Shown: piece after piece, positions 1-6,364 of the stretch
Layout of the letters: every line of letters starts with the position of its first letter
Numbering within the stretch: the stretch's first letter is position 1
Origin: Acidobacteriota bacterium
GTDB lineage: Bacteria; Acidobacteriota; Vicinamibacteria; Fen-336
Assembly: GCA_003155335.1 (NCBI GenBank)
Contig: PMCG01000070.1
Span: 4,698 to 11,061 of the forward strand
Length of the DNA: 6,364 bases
Direction of reading: 5' to 3'
Position numbers and translations under genes: made by a program
The notes under the pieces: model-generated
Database searches by the model: none
The model's input: only the letters and a program-made list of their open reading frames with translations
Told to the model about the DNA's origin: nothing

Positions 1-2778
1 GAGAACGCCGACGGCTCGGCAGGCAACTACGGCTGGCGGAACTCGGCGTCGTTCTCCGCGAACGGCCAGAGGAACCGGGACAACAACTTCCTGCTCGACG
101 GCGTCGACAACAACGAGCTGTGGCTCAACACGGTCGTGATCTTCCCGAACGTGGACGCGCTCGAGGAGTTCAAGGTGAACACCAGCAACTACGCGGCGGA
201 GTTCGGCCGTTCGCTGGGCGGCATCGTCAACCTGCAGACCAAGTCGGGCAGCAACGAGTTCCACGGCAGCGGCTTTGAGTTCATGCGCAACGCCAAGCTG
301 GACGCCAACGACTGGTTCAACAACAAGAACGGAAAGACACGACCCCCTCTGAGCCAGCATCAGTTCGGCGGGACCCTGGGCGGCCCCATCAAGAAGGACA
401 AGACCTTCTTCTTTGTGGACTACCAGGGCTGGCAGCTGAATCAAGACATCATCATGGTCTCCACCGTGCCGACGGACAAGATGCGCCTCGGAAACTTCTC
501 GGAGCTGAACAAGGTGATCTACGACCCGCTCAGCCCCGGCACGCCGTTCACGAACAACACGATCCCCGGCGGCCGCATCGATCCGGCGTCCCAGAACATC
601 ATCAACCAGCTCTACCCGGCGTCGAACCAGCCGGGCACGGTCGCCGCCAGCGGCCAGGTCATCAACAACTACTCCCGTCAGGCCTCGCTGCAGCGCAAGG
701 ACAACCAGTTCGACGTCAAGCTCGACCAACTCCTGAGCTCCAAGAACCGCGCCTTCGTGCGCTACAGCTTTGAGAAGAGCTTCCGCTTCCTGCCGGCCGC
801 CCTAGAGCACGGCAATGCGGGCGACAACGCGTCCGGTCTCGGCACCCCCAGCACGGGCCGCGTCAAGGCCCAGAGCCTGGCCATCAACGACACCCACGTC
901 TTCAACGACAGTTGGATCAACGAGTTCCGTTTCGGTTGGAATAAGATCGTGATCGAGGCCGAACCCATCGACTATGGCAAGAACCTCGCGCAGGCGATGG
1001 GCATCCCGGGCATCAATCTCGACCAGGTTTCCTCAGCCTTTGTGCAGATGTCCTGGGGGGGAGACATCCGCTCCCTGGGGCCAAGCGGCAACCAGCCGCT
1101 CGCCTCGAACGGCGAGACCTACCACTTCCTGGACAGCGTGACGCACGTGCTCGGACGCCACACCTTCAAGGCGGGCGCAAGCGTGATGTTCATGAGGCGC
1201 GACGTCCTGAATGCTGAGTCGGCCAGCAGCGCGGCCAGTTTCAGCAACAACATGACCTCCAACTGCGCCGGCCTCCCGAGCAGCTGCAAGGTGATCGCCA
1301 ACACGGGCTTCTCGGTGGCGAGCTTCATGCTCGGCTACCCGAACGCCTGGGATCGCAAGCTGTACAGCTCGGCCTACACCGAGCGCAGACCCCAGGTGGG
1401 CGCGTTCCTCCAGGACGACTGGCGTGTGAGCAGCAAGCTGACGCTGAACCTCGGCGTGCGCTGGGAGCTGTTCGTGCCCTACACGACGGACAATGACTTG
1501 CAGTCCAACTTCGACACCGCGACGGGTCAGTTCGTCGTGGCCTCTCCCAACGCAGTGGTCCAAGGGATCAACGTCGGGCGCTACCTCCAGACGTACTCGA
1601 AGGGGGACTTCGCGCCGCGCCTCGGCTTTGCGTACGACGTCTCCGGCAAGGGCAAGACCATCATCCGGGGCGGCTTCGGCATGTTCTGGAACAACTCGCT
1701 GACTGGCACCTCCTCCTCGAAGGCCCAGAACCCGCCCTTCCTGCTGTCGCAGAGTCGGCCCGCGACATACATACCCGTCGGCAAGCTGTCGGACGGTTTG
1801 CCGGCCTTGCCGATCGTCGACCCCACCCGTCCGGCCGCCGGCACGACGCGCTCCATCTTCGACGTCAACTTCGGGGATGGCAACGCCCAGCAGTGGAACT
1901 TGAACGTGCAGCAGCAGCTCGGCAAGGACTACATGTTCGAGATCGGCTACATCGGCTCGCGCGGGCGCAACCTCGTCATACGCAAGAACGTCAACCAGGC
2001 CCCGCCGATCCCAGGTGGCGACGCCACCAAGAACCGGCCCTACTACGCAATCAACCCGTTGCTGACGGATCTGAACCAGAACCGCTCCGAGGGCACGCTC
2101 GACTACCACGGCCTGCTCGTCCGCTTCAACCGGCGCTTCGCGAACGGGTTCTCGGTCTCGAACTCCTACACGTTCTCCAAGGCAATCGACCTGGACTCGA
2201 GCACGGACGGCAACGCCAGCTTCACCAACTCGTATGACTACCAGTATCAGCGCGGACCGGCGAGCTATTCCGTCAGGCACGTCTTCACCTCGAACTGGAC
2301 CTACGAGCTCCCGATCCTCCGTGGCAAGAAGTTGGGCGGCTGGCAGTTCAGCGGCATCTGGCTGTGGCGCTCCGGCTATCCGTTCACGGTCGGGCAGACG
2401 CAGAACGTCACCTCGACCGGGACCGGAAACCGGCCGGACACCGTTGGGGTCGCCAAGCTCGACAACCCGACGATCGACCAGTGGTTCAACGTCAGCGCGT
2501 TCGCGATGCCGAAGGAGACGAGCGCCACCTACGGAAACACCGGCCGGGACACGCTGTTCGGGCCGGGGCAGAACACCTTTGACCTGTCTCTCGTCAAGGC
2601 GACGAAGTTCGGGCGCGTGGATACTGAGCTGCGTCTCGAGGCATTCAACGCCTTCAATCACCCGGCGTTCGGCCAGCCGAACGCCACCATCAACGGAGGC
2701 GGCGTGGGCACGATCACGGCCCTCATGCCCCTGACACCCATGCGGCAGATCCAACTGGGATTGAAGTTGAAGTTCTAG
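1..2778 (+). CDS. TonB-dependent receptor, Oar-like (5'-truncated by window edge)
   Basis: Outer-membrane beta-barrel receptor expected to import a ligand with energy from TonB; the ligand is unknown. The frame is open from base 1, so the GTG at 136 is an internal Val codon and not a start. The 925 visible residues (numbered from base 1) begin inside the plug: FLLDG at 30-34, the EEFKV and AEFGR segment to about 70, and KSGSNEFHG at 81-89. The barrel follows, with GGPIKKDKTFFF near 128-138, VPTDKMRLGNFSEL at 156-169, QDDWRVSSKLTLNLGVR from 471, YIGSRGRNL near 650, GGWQFSG near 779 and FNAFNHPAFGQPN at 882-894. The last 11 residues, RQIQLGLKLKF, end in Phe, the usual signal for BAM-mediated outer-membrane insertion. 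The signal peptide, CarboxypepD_reg-like domain and early plug (roughly 170 residues, judged from the downstream receptor) lie outside the window. No frameshift is visible. The only two cysteines, residues 422 and 429, are six residues apart. The family is secure; the substrate is not. Confidence 0.95.
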   Translation, partial: ENADGSAGNYGWRNSASFSANGQRNRDNNFLLDGVDNNELWLNTVVIFPNVDALEEFKVNTSNYAAEFGRSLGGIVNLQTKSGSNEFHGSGFEFMRNAKLDANDWFNNKNGKTRPPLSQHQFGGTLGGPIKKDKTFFFVDYQGWQLNQDIIMVSTVPTDKMRLGNFSELNKVIYDPLSPGTPFTNNTIPGGRIDPASQNIINQLYPASNQPGTVAASGQVINNYSRQASLQRKDNQFDVKLDQLLSSKNRAFVRYSFEKSFRFLPAALEHGNAGDNASGLGTPSTGRVKAQSLAINDTHVFNDSWINEFRFGWNKIVIEAEPIDYGKNLAQAMGIPGINLDQVSSAFVQMSWGGDIRSLGPSGNQPLASNGETYHFLDSVTHVLGRHTFKAGASVMFMRRDVLNAESASSAASFSNNMTSNCAGLPSSCKVIANTGFSVASFMLGYPNAWDRKLYSSAYTERRPQVGAFLQDDWRVSSKLTLNLGVRWELFVPYTTDNDLQSNFDTATGQFVVASPNAVVQGINVGRYLQTYSKGDFAPRLGFAYDVSGKGKTIIRGGFGMFWNNSLTGTSSSKAQNPPFLLSQSRPATYIPVGKLSDGLPALPIVDPTRPAAGTTRSIFDVNFGDGNAQQWNLNVQQQLGKDYMFEIGYIGSRGRNLVIRKNVNQAPPIPGGDATKNRPYYAINPLLTDLNQNRSEGTLDYHGLLVRFNRRFANGFSVSNSYTFSKAIDLDSSTDGNASFTNSYDYQYQRGPASYSVRHVFTSNWTYELPILRGKKLGGWQFSGIWLWRSGYPFTVGQTQNVTSTGTGNRPDTVGVAKLDNPTIDQWFNVSAFAMPKETSATYGNTGRDTLFGPGQNTFDLSLVKATKFGRVDTELRLEAFNAFNHPAFGQPNATINGGGVGTITALMPLTPMRQIQLGLKLKF

Positions 2779-2794
2779 GGTCCCTTGCCATGGC

Positions 2795-2821
2795 GGGAGC
2801 GGGCTAGTCAAACCCGCTTCT
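2795..2821 (+). terminator. GC-rich hairpin 1 after receptor 1
   Basis: Inverted repeat 17 bases after the stop codon. GGGAGCGGG (2795-2803) pairs with CCCGCTTCT (2813-2821) around a 9-base loop; the inner six pairs are perfect Watson-Crick and two outer pairs are G-T. No T-tract follows, so on its own it is a weak terminator candidate. It may act with the stronger hairpin directly downstream. Confidence 0.4.
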
Positions 2822-2828
2822 CCATGAA

Positions 2829-2867
2829 TGGCGGGCGTCCTCGGCCCTCGGCCGATGGCGCCCGCCG
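2829..2867 (+). terminator. Strong long hairpin, probable terminator of receptor 1
   Basis: GGCGGGCG (2830-2837) and CGCCCGCC (2859-2866) are perfect reverse complements. The sequence between them folds further: TCGGCC (2841-2846) pairs with GGCCGA (2850-2855) over a CTC triloop, joined to the outer stem by one T-G and one C-G pair and a single C/T mismatch. The whole structure is about 16 pairs with a 3-base loop, very stable, 51 bases after the stop. Only a poor T-run (GTTCGTTT) follows. That resembles the U-poor terminators often seen in GC-rich bacteria, but a role as an RNA 3'-end stabiliser is equally possible. It is also nearly symmetric, so it could work on either strand. Confidence 0.6.
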
Positions 2868-2919
2868 CGTTCGTTTGGGAGTTCCTCCTGCCATGATCGC
2901 GCCAAACCGCGCACAACCG

Positions 2920-2949
2920 TTGACTCTCTCCCGCGTGAGGGCGTAATCT
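2920..2949 (+). promoter_or_regulatory. Candidate sigma-70-like promoter for receptor 2
   Basis: TTGACT (2920-2925) matches five of six positions of the -35 consensus. It is followed after 18 bases by TAATCT (2944-2949), which matches TATAAT at only three positions. It is the best -35-like element in the gap, lies downstream of both hairpins and points toward receptor 2. If used, it would leave a leader of roughly 235-240 bases before the start codon. The weak -10 and unknown promoter preferences of the host keep confidence low. Confidence 0.3.
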
Positions 2950-3014
2950 ATCAGCTCCGTTTGCGAAACAACCAAGCGCAGGATGACATGGCGAGCACGC
3001 CCACACGACACCTC

Positions 3015-3026
3015 CGACGATCGTCG
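3015..3026. promoter_or_regulatory. Perfect 12-bp palindrome, possible operator
   Basis: CGACGATCGTCG is its own reverse complement. Allowing one bulged A (3027), the flanks CTC (3012-3014) and GAG (3028-3030) add three more pairs. It sits 65 bases downstream of the candidate -10 and 169 bases before the receptor 2 start. The symmetry suits a dimeric DNA-binding protein, but no regulator is in the window and no known operator consensus is recognised. CG-rich palindromes also occur by chance in GC-rich DNA. Confidence 0.3.
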
Positions 3027-3179
3027 AGAGCGTTGGCGAGCGTGGAGTCACTTGTCATCGCCGCTTCGGCCGATCTCAAGACCGAATTCTCCGCCCAGCC
3101 CGCGGGAGCAAACGCCTATAGGTCGAACCCATGGCTTCCTCCCGAGGACGGGCAGTGGCCTGCTATTCGTCAATAGTGT

Positions 3180-3185
3180 GGAGGG
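3180..3185 (+). promoter_or_regulatory. Shine-Dalgarno sequence of receptor 2
   Basis: GGAGGG lies 9 bases before the ATG at 3195, a good spacing. It decides the start: the other nearby ATG at 3187 is only one base from this site, is in another frame and reaches a stop after six codons. A weaker GAGG (3189-3192) is too close to the start to be the main site. Confidence 0.75.
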
Positions 3186-3194
3186 CATGAGGAA

Positions 3195-6100
3195 ATGCAG
3201 TATTTGACACAGCACAAGCGGTGCGCGCCTTGGATTCTCGTCCTGACGGCGTTGTTGGCCTTGACGGGAGTCGCACAGGCGCAGGAGTCTCGTGGTTCGA
3301 TTACCGGCGTCGTCAAGGACTCCTCGGGAGCCATCATTGTCGGCGCCGACGTTGCCGTGGTGAACGTGGGTACAAACCAGACCACGGCGCTCAAGACCAA
3401 CGCATCGGGGCAATACAGCGCGCTGTACCTTTTGCCGGGGACGTACAAAGTGACCGCGGAGCGCGAGAGTTTCAGGAAGACGGTCAACGAGAACGTCAGC
3501 GTAGCCGTCGGCAGCCGGGTTCATCTCGACTTCAGGCTCGAGCCAAGCGGCGCGAGTGAGACGATCTACGTGATCAGCACGCGTCCGTTGCTGGATCAAG
3601 CCTCGGGAACCGCCGGACAGGTGATCGACAGCAGCCTCATCGGGGAGCTGCCCAACGGCGACGGAACGGCCTACGCCTTCACGCGCCTGGTCCCGGCCAC
3701 GACCTTCGAGGGTGGCTACGCCCTCCAGCGGCCGATGGACAACGGCAACCTCTACGGCGAGCGCGTCGGCGGCGCTGCTCGCAGCGAGTTCACTCTCGAC
3801 GGATCGAGCAACGTCGTCGTCATCGGAGGCAATGCCGCGCTGGGGATTTCCCCACCCGCCGATGCGGTGCAGGAGTTCAAGTTCGAGACAGCATCCTACG
3901 ATGCGCAGGTTGGGCACACGGGTGCCGGCAGCGTTAATCTCGCGCTCAAGAGCGGGACCAACCAGCTGCACGGGGCCGTCTATTTCGACAACCGCAGCGA
4001 CAGCCGCTCGGCCAACGACTTCGCCTCTAACGCCACCGGTTCGCCGAAGCCTCCGCGGAACTACAACCGGTTCGGTGCCACGATCTCGGGCCCCATCTGG
4101 AGGGACAAGACGTTCTTTATGATTTCCTACGAGAACCTGCAGGACAAGCGGACCGAGCCGGCCACTCTCACGGTACCCACGGCCAAGATGCGCACCGGTG
4201 ACTTTTCCGAGCTCCTGTCAGTAACCAACGCGAGTGGTGCTCTGACTCCGATCATCATCTACAATCCGTACTCCGCCCACTTGGTCGGCAACACCGTCGT
4301 TCGTGACCCATTCCCTGGCAACATCATTCCACCCAACCTGATCAACCCGGTGGCGAAGAACATCATGAGCTACTACCCGCTCCCCAACCAACCCGGGCTC
4401 CCCAACTTGACGAACAACTTCTTCGTCCAGCAGCCATGGAACTATCTCTACGACCTGGAAATGATCAAGCTCGATCACGCCTGGTCGCCGGGGCAACGCT
4501 CCTACATTCGCTTTACGCGCAACTGGCGGGATGAGGAGCGCAGCGACTGGGCAGGCGTACAGAACGGCGTTCAGATCACGCGCGGTGTGGACTCGCGGTC
4601 CAACTACAACCTCGCCATCGGACACACCGCGATGTTCTCCTCTTCGCTGTTCTTGGACATCCGAGCCTCGGCCCTCCGGTTCGAATCGTGGCAGCGACAG
4701 GTCGATCAACTCGATCCGGCCAGCTTGGGTTTCTCGCCGACGACGGTCGCCGAGATGAGCGGCTATCCGTACCTGCCGCGCCTGCTCATCAACAACGGCC
4801 TCTCGTACATTGGCTCCGCGACGACCTCCTATGGCGTACCGAGGAAGATCCCCTACTACAACTACACGTTTGACCCAACGCTCACCAAGATGATCGGGGG
4901 CCACAGCGTCAAGATCGGCTACGACTTCCGCATGCTTCGGGAGAACAACCTGAACGGCGGAAACCAGGCGGGCTTCTACACCTTTGATGCGACGTATACC
5001 AAGGCCAGCAGCTCCGCCAGCGTGAACCAGGGGCAGGGCACCGCGGCCTTCTTGCTGGGCCTCCCCACATCCGGCACGATCGACAACAATACCGGCCGCT
5101 CCAGCCAGGTTGTGTCCCACAGCTTCTTCGTCCAGGACGACTGGCGGGTCTCGTCCAGGCTCACGCTGAACCTTGGCGTGCGCTACGACTACGAGGTGCC
5201 GATGGTCGAGCGCTACGACCGGAACACCCGTGGCTTCGATCTCACCTCGCCCAACCCCATCGCAGCGCAGGCCCAAGCCGCCTATGCGAAGAACTACGCG
5301 GCAAAACCAGGGGACTTCCCAATCACCCCTGCCAACTTCCAGGTTCTGGGCGGGTACACGTTCACCTCAGCGACCAACCGATACACCTGGAATGCCGTGA
5401 CGAACAACGTCCAACCGCGTTTCGGCTTCTCGTACAAACTCGGCGAAAAGACCGTTGTTCGCGGCGGCGCAGGCCTGTTCACGCAGCTGTTCGAGATCAA
5501 CGCGCCGGCCATCAACCAGCAGGGCTTCTCGAAATCCACCAACCTAGCCATCACGCAGAACAATGGCCTGACCTTCCTGACGGATTTCACGAACCCGTTC
5601 CCGAACGGGCTCGTCCAGCCGACGGGATCGTCCCAGGGCCTGGCGACCAACCTGGGGAACTCGGTCGGCACGTTCGCACCTCTTGACCGAAAGAACGCCA
5701 AGTACTGGCGATACACGTTCAGCATCGAGCAGGAGCTTCCTGGACACATAGTGGCGGAGCTTTCGTACGTGGGCTCTCGCGGCGTGGATCTGGCGACGAC
5801 TCTAAACCTCAATGACATGCCACAGCAATTCCGGACCACGAGCCCCACGCGCGACAATGCGGAAGAGACCTACATGTCCGCGTCCGTAGCGAGTCCTTTC
5901 CAGGGCTTGCTGCCGGATGCCGGCAGCGTCAACGGAGCCACGATCACTAGAAACCGCTTGCTGGTCCCCTATCCGGAGTTCGGCTCCATCAATCAGGAGA
6001 GCTACGACGGCTCCAGCACCTACAACGCCGGCGCGATCCGCATCGAGAAGCGCCTCTCAAAGGGCGTCAGCATCATCACCAACTACACCTACTCACGCTT

Positions 6101-6364
6101 GACCGAGAAGGTCTCGCGACCGAACCCGTGGAGCCCACTCGAAGAGCGCCTCTCGGCGGTTGATCGCCCGCATCGATTTGTCGCTGCGGCGATTGCGCAG
6201 CTCCCGTTTGGCAAGGGCCAGAAGTGGGGCGACAAGTGGGGTCCAGTCATCGACGGCATCCTGGGCGGGTGGCAGTTCTCGGTCAACTACCAGTTCCAGA
6301 GTGGCGAGCCCTACCAGTGGGGCAACGTCTACTGGGATTCATCCTGCGGTAGTCCGACGAGCCT
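3195..6364 (+). CDS. TonB-dependent receptor, Oar-like (3'-truncated by window edge)
   Basis: Outer-membrane receptor predicted to take up an unknown ligand with TonB energy. ATG 3195 is the first possible start after the in-frame TAG at 3174. The open frame runs 1056 codons to the window edge without interruption. Residues 1-29 form a signal peptide: basic HKR at 7-9, hydrophobic core about 13-27, likely cleavage after AQA. Residues 34-115 form a CarboxypepD_reg-like beta-sandwich starting GSITGVVKD. ETIYVIS at 122-128 is a possible TonB box. The plug follows, with LPNGDGTAYAFTRL at 152-165, RSEFTLDGSSN at 196-206 and AVQEFKFETASYDAQVGHTGAG at about 225-246. Barrel blocks shared with the upstream receptor are KTFF, VPTAKMRTGDFSEL (327-340), QDDWRVSSRLTLNLGVR (647-663), YVGSRG (858-863), VDRPHRF (989-995) and GGWQFS (1024-1029). 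By that alignment about 115-150 residues, including the terminal Phe, lie beyond the edge. The substrate cannot be inferred. Confidence 0.95.
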   Translation, partial: MQYLTQHKRCAPWILVLTALLALTGVAQAQESRGSITGVVKDSSGAIIVGADVAVVNVGTNQTTALKTNASGQYSALYLLPGTYKVTAERESFRKTVNENVSVAVGSRVHLDFRLEPSGASETIYVISTRPLLDQASGTAGQVIDSSLIGELPNGDGTAYAFTRLVPATTFEGGYALQRPMDNGNLYGERVGGAARSEFTLDGSSNVVVIGGNAALGISPPADAVQEFKFETASYDAQVGHTGAGSVNLALKSGTNQLHGAVYFDNRSDSRSANDFASNATGSPKPPRNYNRFGATISGPIWRDKTFFMISYENLQDKRTEPATLTVPTAKMRTGDFSELLSVTNASGALTPIIIYNPYSAHLVGNTVVRDPFPGNIIPPNLINPVAKNIMSYYPLPNQPGLPNLTNNFFVQQPWNYLYDLEMIKLDHAWSPGQRSYIRFTRNWRDEERSDWAGVQNGVQITRGVDSRSNYNLAIGHTAMFSSSLFLDIRASALRFESWQRQVDQLDPASLGFSPTTVAEMSGYPYLPRLLINNGLSYIGSATTSYGVPRKIPYYNYTFDPTLTKMIGGHSVKIGYDFRMLRENNLNGGNQAGFYTFDATYTKASSSASVNQGQGTAAFLLGLPTSGTIDNNTGRSSQVVSHSFFVQDDWRVSSRLTLNLGVRYDYEVPMVERYDRNTRGFDLTSPNPIAAQAQAAYAKNYAAKPGDFPITPANFQVLGGYTFTSATNRYTWNAVTNNVQPRFGFSYKLGEKTVVRGGAGLFTQLFEINAPAINQQGFSKSTNLAITQNNGLTFLTDFTNPFPNGLVQPTGSSQGLATNLGNSVGTFAPLDRKNAKYWRYTFSIEQELPGHIVAELSYVGSRGVDLATTLNLNDMPQQFRTTSPTRDNAEETYMSASVASPFQGLLPDAGSVNGATITRNRLLVPYPEFGSINQESYDGSSTYNAGAIRIEKRLSKGVSIITNYTYSRLTEKVSRPNPWSPLEERLSAVDRPHRFVAAAIAQLPFGKGQKWGDKWGPVIDGILGGWQFSVNYQFQSGEPYQWGNVYWDSSCGSPTS

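Larger units (their letters stand above)
2779..3194. other. Intergenic region between the two receptor genes
   Basis: This 416-base stretch has no convincing gene. Short open frames cross it on both strands, but none has a good ribosome site, and none gives a recognisable protein. Its content in order is: two hairpins (2795-2867), a candidate promoter (2920-2949), a 12-bp palindrome (3015-3026), a small CTATT/AATAG hairpin with a CGTC loop (3163-3176), and the Shine-Dalgarno sequence of receptor 2 (3180-3185). The frame of receptor 2 is closed by a TAG at 3174, which fixes where the leader must end. I see no tRNA, no known riboswitch consensus and no insertion-sequence ends. Confidence 0.8.

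Noticed and set aside
136..138. GTG as start codon of receptor 1
   Set aside because: The frame is open from base 1 and the upstream codons encode conserved plug sequence (FLLDGVDNN), so the start lies outside the window.
1033..3051. 672-codon open frame on the minus strand opposite receptor 1
   Set aside because: It is antisense to a clear receptor gene, and its translation is rich in Arg, Val, Ala and Glu with no domain. Long antisense frames are expected in GC-rich coding DNA.
2983..3207. 74-codon + strand frame filling the leader and overlapping the receptor 2 start
   Set aside because: No good ribosome site and a random-looking Arg/Pro/Ser-rich product. It overlaps the true start only because the frame happens to stay open.
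3187..3207. Six-codon mini-frame ATG-TGA overlapping the receptor 2 start
   Set aside because: The Shine-Dalgarno site is one base from this ATG, too close for initiation; it correctly serves the ATG at 3195.
3204..3209. Perfect TTGACA just inside receptor 2
   Set aside because: No -10-like element at 16-18 bases downstream, and it lies inside the signal-peptide coding region.
4218..5276. 352-codon minus-strand open frame opposite receptor 2 (and a similar 307-codon one at 3048-3971)
   Set aside because: Same low-complexity shadow composition, no recognisable motif, and lying opposite conserved receptor domains.

Overview
The window is bacterial, GC-rich and fully coding-directional. It holds two large outer-membrane TonB-dependent receptor genes in tandem on the + strand, both cut by the window edges, separated by one 416-base intergenic region. 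Both proteins have the architecture typical of the Oar-like / 'carboxypeptidase regulatory-like domain' receptors. The complete N-terminus (second gene) shows a signal peptide, a small beta-sandwich domain, a plug and then a very long beta-barrel. The complete C-terminus (first gene) shows a barrel ending in Phe. Massive families of these receptors, together with this base composition, point to Acidobacteriota, perhaps a Vicinamibacteria- or Solibacter-like lineage. That assignment is inference from family knowledge, since no marker gene is present.

Layout: bases 1-2778 are the 3' 925 codons of receptor 1, which lacks its signal peptide, N-terminal domain and the first part of its plug. Bases 2779-3194 are non-coding, with two successive GC-rich hairpins just after the stop (probable transcription terminator), a weak sigma-70-like promoter, a perfect 12-bp palindrome and a good Shine-Dalgarno sequence. 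Bases 3195-6364 are the first 1056 codons of receptor 2; by alignment with receptor 1, roughly 115-150 residues lie beyond the window edge.

The two receptors share barrel signature blocks but have clearly different plug signatures, so they look like members of two subfamilies placed side by side and not a recent duplication. The terminator-like hairpins and the long leader suggest that receptor 2 is transcribed on its own. No SusD-like partner, TonB/ExbB/ExbD gene, enzyme or regulator is visible, so no substrate can be assigned. I see no RNA gene, mobile element or CRISPR array, and nothing on the minus strand beyond long antisense open frames that are by-products of GC-rich coding. I did not find a new biological system here; the findings listed are modest.
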